Below are positions 52,107 to 61,589 of a DNA stretch of 64,000 bases, piece after piece. Location of the stretch: NCBI GenBank assembly GCA_002839435.1, contig PGYA01000006.1, positions 57,437 through 121,436 of the forward strand. Reading direction: 5' to 3'. How positions within the stretch are numbered: the stretch's first letter is position 1; each line of letters opens with the position of its first letter. The notes beneath the pieces were generated by a model. That model ran no database searches, had not been told where the DNA came from, and was given only the letters and a program-made list of their open reading frames with translations. The DNA is from Candidatus Riflebacteria bacterium HGW-Riflebacteria-2. Its GTDB lineage: Bacteria > Muiribacteriota > Ozemobacteria > Ozemobacterales > Ozemobacteraceae. Made by a program: the position numbers and the translations under genes.

Positions 52107-54194
52107 ATGCGTATACTTCAGATTATCAACGCCCTGACGCTGGGTGGTGCCCAGTTCATTCTGCTCGACCTGGCACGACATGCCCGCAGCCAGGGTTGTG
52201 AGGTAGAAATTGCCTGTTTCCGGGATGGGCCGATCGGCGGCATGTTGCGTCAGGAAGGCTTTACCGTGCATATTCTCGGCGAGAATTTTCTCGATATCCC
52301 GGCATTTATAAGACTTATCGGTATACTGACAAAGTTCCGACCCGACATCGTGCACTCGCATCTCTTCCGGGCTACCTTCTGGGCACGCATCTGCTGCTGG
52401 TTACCCCCTCATATCAAGTTGATAACCTCAATACATGGCTGCGAAAGCACTTCTTTTCATTACCTCGAGCGGCTGCTAAACCGCTTTTCCAATGGCCTGG
52501 TTTTTCCCAGCCGTTTTTTGCGCGACTGGTATATCAGCCGTATCAGATCACGGAAAAGCGAAGAATGCAGTATCATTTACCCGGGAGTTGATATTTCATG
52601 GCCCGTGGCCACACGCAAGAGCAGCCCCAGGGTAAGAATTGGAACCCTGTCGCGTCTGCACCCGGTAAAAGGCATTGACCGTCTGATAGACGCCTGCAGC
52701 CAGCTGAAGCAGAGACAGATCGACTTTGAGCTGGTGATCGGCGGCGACGGTCGGCAACGCCATGAATTGAGCGAACTGGCCAGGAAGTTGAATCTTGCTG
52801 ACTGCTGCCGGTTCTGTGGTGAGATTTCCGATCGCCAGAGCTTTCTTGAGGCGCTCGACATTTTTGTAGCGCCTTCCCGCCAGGAAGCCTTTGGCATACA
52901 TATCTGCGAAGCGATGGAACGCAGCCTGCCGGTTATCGGTGCCTGCGTCGGTGGCATACCCGAACTGATCGAACACGAAGAAACTGGTCTTTTATTCGAC
53001 CCCGAAAGCCCGACCGCGCTGGCACAGGCTCTCGAAAAACTTATCGGCAGTCCTGAAACCAGAACCAGACTCGGCAACAACGCCCGCAACCGTGTCACAA
53101 GCCTTTTTGACCGAGAAAAAGCTGTGGCCAGGCATATTGCACTTTTCCGCCAGCTTTGCGCAAATAGACGCCATGTTCACTTTGCCATTTCTTCCTGCGA
53201 ACTTGGTGGAGGCGAAAGAGTCGCCCTTGGCCTGATCAGGTCTCTCAAAGCAAGGGGCTGGCAAATCAGCGCCACCTGTTCAGGCGAACCACTGGCAACA
53301 GCAATCGCCGAAACAGGCGCAACGGTCTCTGTCAGCAGTATGCGCGGCGGCGGCCTGTTTTTCGCGCTCAAGCTTCTGGCAACGCTGTGCCTGCTGCGCC
53401 CCGACATCGTCAGCTCCCATCTCAACCGCGCCAGTCTCGCCACCGGTCTGCTTGGCAGGCTTTGCCATATACCTACCATCGCACACATTCACGGGCTGAA
53501 CAAGCAGAGTTACTACCACTTCAGCGACTGCCTGGTCGCCGTCTCAAATGCGGTAAAGAAGCATGTAGTCGAGCAAAATGCGAGTCTCAGCAACATAAAG
53601 GTTATCACCAACCGCATCGACAAACCTGCGCTTATCGCAAAGAAGGCGATAAACAACCCGCTGCGACTGGTTATTACAGCCAAACTACACAAAAACAAGG
53701 GGCACCTGTGGGCTCTTGAGGCAATTGCGCAAAATCTCGAACGCATCGGCGACATTAGAATCGACATGCTGGGTGAGGGCCCCGAACGGGCCGCGCTGGA
53801 AAAATACTGCCGCAACAGCGCTCTGAAGAACCATGTATGCTTTCATGGTTTTGTCGATGACCCCGAATCTTTCTACGATAACATCGACATCGCCCTGCTG
53901 CCGTCTCTTGGCGAGGGAATCCCTCTCAGTCTCCTTGAAGCCATGCGCTGGGGGATTCCCTGTATCGCGACCAACATCGGCGGCATACCTGAAATAGTCG
54001 AAAACGACAAAAACGGCGTGCTGGTTGAACCGGGCGCGGCAGAAGCGCTGGTTAATGCGATTCTGCAGGTTCGTGCCGATTACCAAAGATTCAGCAGCGC
54101 CGCCATAGACAAGTTTAAGATTATCAACAACTATGCAAGCATGCTCGATGAATTTGAAAACCTGCTGCTGCAGACCATGAGGCAAAAAAAGTGA
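52107..54194 (+). CDS. Tandem GT-B (GT4) glycosyltransferase
   Basis: About 695 residues comprising two complete GT4-type glycosyltransferases in tandem. Domain 1 (about 1-355) begins MRILQIINALTLGGAQFILL and has VGTLSRLHPVKG-like donor loop (RIGTLSRLHPVKGIDRLIDA), PSRQEAFGIHICEAM and GGIPELIEHEETGLL. Domain 2 (about 370-695) has ISSCELGGGERVALGLIRSL, ITAKLHKNKGHLWALEAI, PSLGEGIPLSLLEAMRWG and GGIPEIVENDKNGVL. Both keep the EX7E-type motif. The frame is open to 52029, overlapping the previous gene; ATG 52107 is chosen because it begins the first domain. The next gene overlaps by 4 bp. Probably adds two sugars in succession to an envelope polysaccharide. Confidence 0.85.
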   Translation: MRILQIINALTLGGAQFILLDLARHARSQGCEVEIACFRDGPIGGMLRQEGFTVHILGENFLDIPAFIRLIGILTKFRPDIVHSHLFRATFWARICCWLPPHIKLITSIHGCESTSFHYLERLLNRFSNGLVFPSRFLRDWYISRIRSRKSEECSIIYPGVDISWPVATRKSSPRVRIGTLSRLHPVKGIDRLIDACSQLKQRQIDFELVIGGDGRQRHELSELARKLNLADCCRFCGEISDRQSFLEALDIFVAPSRQEAFGIHICEAMERSLPVIGACVGGIPELIEHEETGLLFDPESPTALAQALEKLIGSPETRTRLGNNARNRVTSLFDREKAVARHIALFRQLCANRRHVHFAISSCELGGGERVALGLIRSLKARGWQISATCSGEPLATAIAETGATVSVSSMRGGGLFFALKLLATLCLLRPDIVSSHLNRASLATGLLGRLCHIPTIAHIHGLNKQSYYHFSDCLVAVSNAVKKHVVEQNASLSNIKVITNRIDKPALIAKKAINNPLRLVITAKLHKNKGHLWALEAIAQNLERIGDIRIDMLGEGPERAALEKYCRNSALKNHVCFHGFVDDPESFYDNIDIALLPSLGEGIPLSLLEAMRWGIPCIATNIGGIPEIVENDKNGVLVEPGAAEALVNAILQVRADYQRFSSAAIDKFKIINNYASMLDEFENLLLQTMRQKK

Positions 54195-55246
54195 GCAGAG
54201 TTCTCTTCGTGTCGCCAGTTGCCTTCGAGGCCCTGCATCAGCGCCATCAGTCGCTGGCCGGAGAACTGGCCAAGCGCGGTCAGCAGGTATCTTTTTTAAA
54301 CCCGGTCAGAACTGGCGGATACAGCTGCAAAAGCAGCTCTGCTGCCGAGAATCTCGAGATCCTGCAACTGTATGTTCCCTTTAAAGGTGTTTCCTGCCCT
54401 GTTTTGCAGATGCTTGCCGCCAGGTTCGTCATGATGCTTCTCAGAGCAGGAACCAGGCTGACAACTGCCGGGACCATGCTGTGGATAAGTGAGCCTTCAC
54501 TCGCCTGGCTGACCAGGCAACGATGGCAAAACGTTGTCTACGACCGTTGCGACCTGCACGGCTTATTTCCCGGCCAGAACCGGCGGGCCTGGCAAAAATA
54601 CGAAAACCGGCTGTTCGCTGCAGCCAGACTGATAAGCTGTTCACACCGCTATCTGCAGCAAACGCTGCCGGAAACCGCCCGGCATAAAAGCGTGCTGGCC
54701 GGCAACGCCAGCGCTGACATCTTTTTTGCGCCAGGCCGTCGCCAGGCGACAGGCGCCCGCCCCCTCAGACTTGTTTCTGCCGGTGCGCACCATGAATGGG
54801 TCGATATCGACTGGCTGAAAATGCTGTGTTCGCAGGCAGCGGTGGAACTGCATCTGGCCGGGACCGGCCGCGGCAAGAGCTACGAAGAGCTGCGCCGGCA
54901 TAAAAGTGTAATCGAGCATGGGCAGCTATCGCAGGCCAGACTTGCCGATCTGCTTAAGAGCTGCGATATTGGCCTGGTGCCATTCCGGGATATAGAGCTG
55001 ATACGCGGTGTTGATCCGGTAAAGGTTTATGAATATGCCGCCAGTGGCCTTGAAGTGTGGGCTCCACCGCTGGCAGCACTACGCGAGAACCCTTTGATAG
55101 ACAGATTCATGGCAAATACCAGCGATCTTGCCCGGGCTGTCGATGATCTGGCAACGGCCCGGACGCGACCGACACCACTGGTAGCCAGATGGTCAGAAAG
55201 GTTGCAGACAATCCTTGACAGACTCGATGATTTGCGGTCAGATTAG
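54191..55246 (+). CDS. Glycosyltransferase (GT-B, GT4-like)
   Basis: 351 residues, GTG start overlapping the previous stop. The N-terminus MSRVLFVSPVAFEALHQRHQ and the C-terminal half (LRLVSAGAHHEWVDIDWLKM, DIGLVPFRDIELIRGVDPVK, VYEYAASGLEVWAP) fit GT-B enzymes such as TuaH/GumK-like transferases, in which VDPVKVYEYAASG is the donor-binding site. Acts in the cytoplasm on an envelope glycan; acceptor unknown. Four bp before the CsaB-like gene. Confidence 0.75.
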   Translation: MSRVLFVSPVAFEALHQRHQSLAGELAKRGQQVSFLNPVRTGGYSCKSSSAAENLEILQLYVPFKGVSCPVLQMLAARFVMMLLRAGTRLTTAGTMLWISEPSLAWLTRQRWQNVVYDRCDLHGLFPGQNRRAWQKYENRLFAAARLISCSHRYLQQTLPETARHKSVLAGNASADIFFAPGRRQATGARPLRLVSAGAHHEWVDIDWLKMLCSQAAVELHLAGTGRGKSYEELRRHKSVIEHGQLSQARLADLLKSCDIGLVPFRDIELIRGVDPVKVYEYAASGLEVWAPPLAALRENPLIDRFMANTSDLARAVDDLATARTRPTPLVARWSERLQTILDRLDDLRSD

Positions 55247-55249
55247 ACT

Positions 55250-56218
55250 ATGAAAATTTTACTCTGCGGTTTTTTTGGCGAAGGCAATCTTGGCGACGAA
55301 ACCATTCTCGCGGCCATACGTGAGCAGTTGCCTGACAGCTGTGGCCTGACTATTACCAGCGGCAGACAAATGCTCTATGGCGGTCAGGCCATACGTCGGC
55401 GTGGCCTGCTCTCGTGGCCGGCGTTCCTCCAGGCCGCCTTCGAAAATAACGCGGCGATATTTTCAGGGGGGGTGCTGCAGGACTGGTCATTCGAGGGGGT
55501 AACCTTTTTTGCGCTACGTATTATTGCAGCCAGCACGCTGCGTTGCGAACCGGCTCTGTGGGGCGCCGGCATCGGCCCCCTGCGCAGCATCGGCGGCAGG
55601 AAACTGGCGGCGCGCGCTCTTAAAAGGGTTAAAACCGCCTGGCTGCGCGACAACGCTTCACTGCAACTTTTCAACGAATTGGCCGAAACACCTGCCTCAG
55701 ATGGAACCGACTGGAGCTGGCATTTTCCGGTCACCACCAGCCCGGAACGGGAAAATGCACCGATAGCGCTCAATCTGCGACAATGGGAAAGCGAAGAGTG
55801 GCGAAACCAGGTAGCACACCAGCTGCGCCACGGGCAGCGCCAGATCGTTGGTATGGCAGCGCGGCGCAGTGACATCGACGTAATACGTGAACTGGCGCCA
55901 ACAGCTTCGATAATGCATCCAGCCACTTTCAGCGAATTTGCCGAGAGCTGCCGCAACTTCTCGTTTGGTCTGGCTATGCGTTATCACGCAGGCCTGGCCA
56001 TGTTGCGCGCCGGACTACCGGTCAAACTGGTTGCCTATGATGAAAAAGTCAGCGAACTCGCCCGCTCAGCCGGTGTCCTTACTATCGCCGAAAACCAGAT
56101 AAGCGGTTTTAAAACGGCGGCACCCCAATTTATCAGCAACCAGCAGCAGAAGTTCGCCGCCATGCAGCGAGCTTTTGCCGACTGGATGCAGGGTTTGTCT
56201 GCCAGCCAGCTGCGATGA
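55250..56218 (+). CDS. csaB: CsaB-like polysaccharide pyruvyltransferase
   Basis: 322 residues. Family start ILLCGFFGEGNLGDETILAA, then AIFSGGVLQDWS, ALWGAGIGPLRS, VKTAWLRDNASLQLF and FGLAMRYHAGLAMLRAGLPV, matching PS_pyruv_trans proteins of the CsaB type. These transfer pyruvate from PEP to cell-wall polysaccharide, which in S-layer bacteria provides the binding site for SLH domains. It overlaps lpxK by 4 bp. Pyruvylation here would suggest SLH-type surface anchoring, but no SLH protein is seen in the window. Confidence 0.82.
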   Translation: MKILLCGFFGEGNLGDETILAAIREQLPDSCGLTITSGRQMLYGGQAIRRRGLLSWPAFLQAAFENNAAIFSGGVLQDWSFEGVTFFALRIIAASTLRCEPALWGAGIGPLRSIGGRKLAARALKRVKTAWLRDNASLQLFNELAETPASDGTDWSWHFPVTTSPERENAPIALNLRQWESEEWRNQVAHQLRHGQRQIVGMAARRSDIDVIRELAPTASIMHPATFSEFAESCRNFSFGLAMRYHAGLAMLRAGLPVKLVAYDEKVSELARSAGVLTIAENQISGFKTAAPQFISNQQQKFAAMQRAFADWMQGLSASQLR

Positions 56219-57252
56219 AAAAACTGCTGCAGAACGTATACCTCGCGCTGACCACCTGTGAGCGTAGATTCTTCGAAGTTTTCAGCTTTCTGGTTTATCG
56301 ACCACAGGCGCGGGTAATTTCGGTCGGCAACCTCAGTATGGGCGGAACCGGCAAAACCCCGGTGCTTTTCGAAATCATTGAAGAACTGCGACAAAGCCAC
56401 AATGTCTGCGTATTGAGCCGAGGCTACCGCAGCCCATGGGAACGCAGCTTCTACCACCTGCAGGGCAAGGGGTCGCATCCGGACGGGCTTACTGACGAGG
56501 CCCTGCTGCTGAATCGAAGGTTTCCGCAGATTCCTGTGCTGCTCGGCAAGAACCGCCACCACGCCGCAATAGTTGGCGAACAGCGCGTGAAGCCCGATAT
56601 ATTTCTACTCGACGATGGTTTTCAGTATCGACGACTGCGAAAAGATGTTGAGCTGCTGCTCTGGGATGCCATGTCTGACCCGACTGAAGCTCAGCTGCTG
56701 CCAGCCGGGCGTCTGCGCGAACCGCTTTCACGACTGCGCGATGCTCAGGCAGTTCTGCTGACACGCTGCGAATCAGTAAGTGAAGACAAAATAGCATTCT
56801 GGAAAAAATGGCTGAGCGAAAAAGCGCCCGGAGTGCCTGTAATCATGGTTCAAACCCGATGTTACGGGCTTTTCGACTGTCACGACAACAGACTGCCTCT
56901 GGTCGAAAGCCAGGCTGAATTTATGGCTTTTTCGGCTATTGGCCGGCCAGAATCATTTTATGCGCAGCTTGAGCAGATTGGCTGCCGCATCGGTGACCGG
57001 GTTGAATTCAGAGACCATCATCGGTTCAGCGACAGTGAACTGGTTGAACTCGGTCGCAAGGCAACAGAAAAAAAACTGCGACCTGTCTGCACCGAGAAGG
57101 ATTTTTGCAAAATCAGCCCTGAAATAGCGGAAAAACTCAACATAAGCGTGTTGAAAATAAGGACACTGCCGGTATCGCAGCGCAGCTTCACGGCTGAACT
57201 GGCGGCGGTGGGCATTCTTCTGCCGGCGGCAACGGCCAGCGGTGGCGGATAA
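56215..57252 (+). CDS. lpxK: Tetraacyldisaccharide 4'-kinase LpxK
   Basis: 345 residues. P-loop in SVGNLSMGGTGKTPVLFEII, then VLSRGYRSPWE, DEALLLNRRFPQIPVLLGKN and DIFLLDDGFQYRRLRKDVEL, followed by LLPAGRLREPLSRL, all standard LpxK motifs. It phosphorylates the lipid A disaccharide at position 4', showing that the organism makes LPS. Overlaps the convergent PAP2 gene by 65 bp. Other lpx genes are not in the window. Confidence 0.94.
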   Translation: MKKLLQNVYLALTTCERRFFEVFSFLVYRPQARVISVGNLSMGGTGKTPVLFEIIEELRQSHNVCVLSRGYRSPWERSFYHLQGKGSHPDGLTDEALLLNRRFPQIPVLLGKNRHHAAIVGEQRVKPDIFLLDDGFQYRRLRKDVELLLWDAMSDPTEAQLLPAGRLREPLSRLRDAQAVLLTRCESVSEDKIAFWKKWLSEKAPGVPVIMVQTRCYGLFDCHDNRLPLVESQAEFMAFSAIGRPESFYAQLEQIGCRIGDRVEFRDHHRFSDSELVELGRKATEKKLRPVCTEKDFCKISPEIAEKLNISVLKIRTLPVSQRSFTAELAAVGILLPAATASGGG

Positions 57253-57778
57253 CACGGCATACCGCCAGGGCCAAAAGCGTGCCGATCAACCAGCCGGCCG
57301 CGACATCGAGCGGAAAATGAACCCCGACGTAAACGCGTGAATAGCCAACCAGAAAGGCTATAATGATAAATGGCCAGCCGGCTTTAAGTCCGCACATAAC
57401 AATCATGGCGGTGGCAAAGGCAGCAGTGTTGGCTGCATGATTCGATGGAAACGACTTACTGGTCTTCAACGGCAACAGTAATCGACAGTTAAAACCGGTT
57501 TGCTGTGCCAGCGCACAGGGCCGCAGACGACCCACTGCCTTTTTGATAACCTTGCCACAGACCAGATCGGTGAACCCAACTGAAACTACCAGCGCCAGTG
57601 CCAGCACCCTGAGTTGCGCACGACCCGAGCATACCATAGCCAGCCAGACGAGTATTATCAGAGGCAACCAGTTCTTTGCATCGGTGATGAACGGCATGAA
57701 CCAGTCGAAAAAACTGCTGGTCAGGCTGCCATTGAGCAGGCCAAAAAGACTGTGATCCAGTGAAACAAGAAATTCCAT
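57188..57778 (-). CDS. PAP2-family membrane phosphatase
   Basis: 196 residues with about five membrane helices. The three PAP2 motifs are present: KKAVGRLRPC, FPSNHAAN and SRVYVGVHFPLDVAAG (catalytic His in each of the last two). Likely a lipid phosphatase, undecaprenyl pyrophosphate or phosphatidylglycerol phosphate being common substrates. C-terminus overlaps lpxK antisense. May follow dnaB in a minus-strand transcript, with 146 bp between. Confidence 0.88.
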   Translation of the reverse strand: MEFLVSLDHSLFGLLNGSLTSSFFDWFMPFITDAKNWLPLIILVWLAMVCSGRAQLRVLALALVVSVGFTDLVCGKVIKKAVGRLRPCALAQQTGFNCRLLLPLKTSKSFPSNHAANTAAFATAMIVMCGLKAGWPFIIIAFLVGYSRVYVGVHFPLDVAAGWLIGTLLALAVCRVIRHRWPLPPAEECPPPPVQP

Positions 57779-57828
57779 ATTATCGGCACCCTGCCTTGAT
57801 CATGCAAAAGCTCATTGTTCAAGTCCTC

Positions 57829-57880
57829 TGTCACACTGCGAGACGGGGCGGTAGTCCAGCAGCAATCTCACTGGCAAAGG
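57829..57880. repeat. Degenerate half copy of the palindromic repeat
   Basis: TGTCACACTGCGAG, then AGCAATCTCACTGGCAAAGG, resembles one arm of the element at 49401-49486 (TGTCATTGCGAG ... AGCAATCTCACTGACAGAAGG). It lies in the gap between the PAP2 gene and dnaB. Confidence 0.5.
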
Positions 57881-57924
57881 GATCAGCCCCGGGCTGGTTT
57901 ATGCCTTTGAATAAACAAAGAGAC

Positions 57925-59274
57925 TCAATATTCTTCTTTGTAGGTGGTTTCAAGATTGTCGAAGCGCGCGAAATTCGGGTTGAAAGCAAGTTCAACGCTG
58001 CCAACCGGGCCATTGCGCTGTTTGGCTATCAATACTTCACCAATACCCTTTTTGTCACCCTTCGGGTTGTAGTATTCATCGCGATAGAGAAAAAGAACAA
58101 CGTCGGCATCCTGTTCGATGGCGCCAGATTCGCGAAGGTCTGAGAGCATCGGCCGTTTGTCGGTTCGTCCCTCGACTGCGCGCGACAACTGCGAAAGACA
58201 CATTACCGGAACATTCAGTTCACGCGCCAGTCCCTTGAGGTTGCGTGATATCGCTGATACTTCCTGCTGCCGGCTCTCTGGTTTTTCTGTTCCTGACCAC
58301 GAAATCAGCTGGAGATAGTCGATGATAACCATGCCAATCTTGTCCTGGGCAAAGGCACGACGAGCCTTGCCGCGAATGTCGAGCAAGCTGGCGTTGGCGG
58401 TATCATCGATCAACATTGGAGTCTCTTCGATGCGCCCGGCAGTAATCGTCAGTTTCATCCAGTCTTCATCACCGAGATAACCACGCCGCACTTTCTGCCC
58501 GTCGATACGCGCTTCCGAGCACAGTAAACGCGTGACCAGCTGCTTATGTGACATTTCCAGCGAGAACAGCATGACCGGCTTTTTGGTCTGATAGGCGGCA
58601 TACTGAGCAACGTTAAGACAGAAAGCAGTTTTGCCCATCGAAGGGCGGGCCGCCAGGATTATGAGATCTGAGTTTTGAAAGCCGGCAGTATATTCGTCGA
58701 GCTTGGTAAAGCCGCTGGGAATGCCGGTAACAGCCTGTTTGTTTTCATACAGGCTTTCGAGATAGCTGAAAGTTGGCCGCACCAGGTCTTTTACCCGCAT
58801 GTATGGGTGGGTAAGCTTGAACTGGCTGAGTTGCAGGACTTTGCGTTCGGCCTCGTCAATCAGCTGCTCAGCAACCGACTGCGGATCGTAGGCGCTGTTG
58901 GAAATTTCGCCGGAAAGAACAATCAGCCGGCGCAGCATTGACTTTTCTTTGACGATTTTGGCGTAATGTTCGGCATTACGTGCGGTCGGCACCACATTGA
59001 GCAGCTGCGACAGGTAACTGACGCCACCAACTTCGGCCAGGCGCTCTTTGCCTTTGAGTTCTTCCTGCAGTGTTATCAGATCACATGGGCGCTGAGCGGC
59101 ATAAAGATCGACGAGTGCCTGAAAGATGTGACGATGCGAGCTCTGATAAAAATCGACAGACTCAATAATTTCCATAGCGGTAACAACCGCATCCTCGCTG
59201 AGCATCATCGAACCAAGAACACTCTGCTCAGCCTCGAGACTATGTGGCGGCACCTTCTGAAAACCCTCTGTCAT
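57925..59274 (-). CDS. dnaB: Replicative DNA helicase DnaB
   Basis: 449 residues from ATG 59274 (GGAG 8 nt upstream). N-terminal DnaB domain (VPPHSLEAEQSVLGSMMLSE), RecA-like core with Walker A ARPSMGKTAF, MLFSLEMSHKQL, Walker B MVIIDYLQLI and the R-finger region SDLRESGAIEQDADVVLFLY. Unwinds DNA at the replication fork. Last core gene of the rpsF-ssb-rpsR-rplI-dnaB cluster, a widely conserved arrangement. Confidence 0.96.
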   Translation of the reverse strand: MTEGFQKVPPHSLEAEQSVLGSMMLSEDAVVTAMEIIESVDFYQSSHRHIFQALVDLYAAQRPCDLITLQEELKGKERLAEVGGVSYLSQLLNVVPTARNAEHYAKIVKEKSMLRRLIVLSGEISNSAYDPQSVAEQLIDEAERKVLQLSQFKLTHPYMRVKDLVRPTFSYLESLYENKQAVTGIPSGFTKLDEYTAGFQNSDLIILAARPSMGKTAFCLNVAQYAAYQTKKPVMLFSLEMSHKQLVTRLLCSEARIDGQKVRRGYLGDEDWMKLTITAGRIEETPMLIDDTANASLLDIRGKARRAFAQDKIGMVIIDYLQLISWSGTEKPESRQQEVSAISRNLKGLARELNVPVMCLSQLSRAVEGRTDKRPMLSDLRESGAIEQDADVVLFLYRDEYYNPKGDKKGIGEVLIAKQRNGPVGSVELAFNPNFARFDNLETTYKEEY

Positions 59275-59352
59275 ACAACACACTCCATTATGGCTTCAAG
59301 AAAAAGGGTAGTGAACGGCAAAAGCCGCTCACTACCCTGCTTTAAACTGCGA

Positions 59353-59811
59353 TCAGTCCTGCTGCTTTTCTTCGGGAACGACGACCACTTTCATGTGGGC
59401 CTTGACTTCACCGGTGAACCTGATGGTTACAGCATGTTCGCCAACTTCTTTGATGTGATCGGCAACAACGAGTTTTTTGTCGATATCGACATTGGCGCTC
59501 TTGCTGATTTCAGAAGCCAGTTCGGCGCTGGTGACCGAACCGAACAGGCGGCCCTTGTCGCCGGCCTTGCGGGTGATCTTGACAACGAGGCCTTCGATCT
59601 TGCTGGCCATATCGAGATAGGCCTGTTTTTCACGCACAGCCTGCTTTTCCCATGAGGTCTTCATGAGCTGCAGATGCTTTTTGGCACCTTCAGTGGCGAG
59701 TATCGCGAAATTTCTCGGAAACAGGAAATTGCGGGCAAAACCTTCGGCGACGTTTTTGAATTCGCCTTTTCTTCCTACCCGGGGGACGTTATTTATCAAT
59801 AGGACTTCCAT
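59353..59811 (-). CDS. rplI: Ribosomal protein bL9
   Basis: 152 residues. Typical start MEVLLINNVPRVGRKGEFKN, NVAEGFARNFLFPRNFA, long connecting helix and C-terminal domain with RLFGSVTSAELASEI. Shine-Dalgarno AGGAGG upstream. Between DUF2232 and dnaB. Confidence 0.96.
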   Translation of the reverse strand: MEVLLINNVPRVGRKGEFKNVAEGFARNFLFPRNFAILATEGAKKHLQLMKTSWEKQAVREKQAYLDMASKIEGLVVKITRKAGDKGRLFGSVTSAELASEISKSANVDIDKKLVVADHIKEVGEHAVTIRFTGEVKAHMKVVVVPEEKQQD

Positions 59812-59839
59812 TATCTTCCTCCTGGTTAATTATCAATGA

Positions 59840-60844
59840 TTAAAAGTCTTCATCGGAATCACCCGACGAAAACAGCGCGGGTTTCGGCGTTCTGAAGTCG
59901 GCCCAGACATCGATGATGCCAAACCAGACAACAGCCTGCGTAAACACGAGCGCGAGACAGGATAAACCGACCCTGGCAACCGCACCGATCTTGTATTTGT
60001 CGAACATAAAGAACAACAGTGACAGACCGGCGACAAAGTAAATGATACTGCTGATTGCCAGACAGTTAGCACCTATATTGAGAGCCAGTGAACCGATCGT
60101 TACGTTTTCGGCTGTGCCAAGCACGTGATAGAGCAACCAACCGCTGATGAACAGCCAGATCAGGTTCCAGTCAAAACGCCATTGGGAAAACGGCGGCAAC
60201 GGAACTACTGCCAGTCCCATCTGCCCGGCATATTTCAGCGCCGCGCCATAAAAGACTGCAAGCGTGATCAGATGCCAGACGAACAGAAAGGTTGCCGGAA
60301 CCAGCAGCAGTGTATAGTCATACACCTGCTTCAGATTCTCGCGGGCGGCTTCGATAGCCTCAGCTGATTCGCCGCCCTTTTCCTCAATCTTCTTAAGCCT
60401 CTCTTCAACCAGTGCCATCTGGTTCGCAAATTCCTCGCGAACCGGAACCAGCGACTGACTGTCGCTGCCAAACCCGTTGGTTACACCCCAGAGTCCTGTC
60501 GAGAACAAAGTTGCCGACAGTAAAGTCAGGGTGATGGCACGCAAAGGATCGAGGCCGATGCGAACGGCAGCAGCAAGAAGCACAGCAGGCATGAGAATCA
60601 GCGGCACCAGAGTCATCGCGGTAGCCGGACTCGACAGAATACCTGCCAGAGTGAGGGTCAGGGCTGAGTAGCCGAGAAACCACAGAACACCCCAGGCCAG
60701 AAGAATGACAAAAGCCGGAATTCCGGCCAATGACAGCACGAAAGCTCCAAGCAGCGGAATCTGAATCGCGGCAACAAGACCTGCCATGGTTATTAAAGCC
60801 ATGACAGCCATGCCGAGAGTTCTGCTGGCGGTGGAGTTATTCAT
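59840..60844 (-). CDS. DUF2232 membrane protein (YybS-like)
   Basis: 334 residues with about eight membrane helices (for example VAAIQIPLLGAFVLSLAGI and ISSIIYFVAGLSLLFFMF) and a charged periplasmic or cytoplasmic segment EEFANQMALVEERLKKIEEK. The position between rpsR and rplI is typical for DUF2232/YybS proteins, function unknown. A run of small hydrophobic repeats early on. Confidence 0.8.
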   Translation of the reverse strand: MNNSTASRTLGMAVMALITMAGLVAAIQIPLLGAFVLSLAGIPAFVILLAWGVLWFLGYSALTLTLAGILSSPATAMTLVPLILMPAVLLAAAVRIGLDPLRAITLTLLSATLFSTGLWGVTNGFGSDSQSLVPVREEFANQMALVEERLKKIEEKGGESAEAIEAARENLKQVYDYTLLLVPATFLFVWHLITLAVFYGAALKYAGQMGLAVVPLPPFSQWRFDWNLIWLFISGWLLYHVLGTAENVTIGSLALNIGANCLAISSIIYFVAGLSLLFFMFDKYKIGAVARVGLSCLALVFTQAVVWFGIIDVWADFRTPKPALFSSGDSDEDF

Positions 60845-60882
60845 TGTAATGGTTCCTGGGATGACAGTCGATCAATGCTGGA

Positions 60883-61110
60883 TCAGACGTTGGAGAACGG
60901 CAGCAGAGCCATGTTGCGGGCGCGCTTGATGGCAGTGGTGAGATGCTTCTGATGCGCGGTGCAGGTGCCGGTCGATCTGCGGCTGGTGATTTTGCCGCGA
61001 TCATTGATATATCTTCTCAGGCGGGATACATCTTTGTAGTCGATGAAAGTTACTTTATCCTTACAGAAATGACACACTTTTCTGTGTCTGTGTCTTTTAA
61101 ATTCAGCCAT
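60883..61110 (-). CDS. rpsR: Ribosomal protein bS18
   Basis: 75 residues. [36 protein letters not shown] and [16 protein letters not shown] are the bS18 signatures. CHFC plus C-x-x-H suggest the zinc-binding form. Confidence 0.96.
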   Translation of the reverse strand: MAEFKRHRHRKVCHFCKDKVTFIDYKDVSRLRRYINDRGKITSRRSTGTCTAHQKHLTTAIKRARNMALLPFSNV

Positions 61111-61154
61111 TTTATTCCTCCGAATAATTTAAATAGTGACTTGCGACGCTTCGT

Positions 61155-61583
61155 TTAGAACGGAACTGCGTCGTCGTCATTGCCTTCGGCATAGTTGTTG
61201 CCGTAATCACCGCCGCCCGAAGTATCGCCGCCTTCTTCCTGACTGTCGCCACGACCGCCGAGGAACTGCACATTATCAGCAACGATTTCGGTGATGGTGC
61301 GTTTTTGACCATCCTGGGTCTCATAACTGCGATTGGCCAGACGCCCTTCGACCATAACTGATCGCCCTTTGGCAAGGTATTTCGAGCAATTTTCGCCAGT
61401 TTTACCCCAGACGACTATGTTAAAATAGTTAACTTCCTTTTTGAAATCACCGTCATTGCCCTTGAAAGAGCGATTAACGGCAATACTGAAGTTGGCGACT
61501 GAGGTTCCCTGGGCTGTATGTCTGAGCTCAGGATCGCGGGTAAGATTACCCATCAGAAAGACTTTATTGAGATTTCCAGCCAT
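61155..61583 (-). CDS. ssb: Single-stranded DNA-binding protein
   Basis: 142 residues. OB-fold start LNKVFLMGNLTRDPELRHT, then FSIAVNRSFKG, VWGKTGENCSKYLAKGRSVM and EGRLANRSYE; Gly-rich linker and acidic tip DDDAVPF that recruits partner proteins. Between rpsF and rpsR, 6 bp after rpsF. Confidence 0.97.
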   Translation of the reverse strand: MAGNLNKVFLMGNLTRDPELRHTAQGTSVANFSIAVNRSFKGNDGDFKKEVNYFNIVVWGKTGENCSKYLAKGRSVMVEGRLANRSYETQDGQKRTITEIVADNVQFLGGRGDSQEEGGDTSGGGDYGNNYAEGNDDDAVPF

Positions 61584-61589
61584 ATTAGA

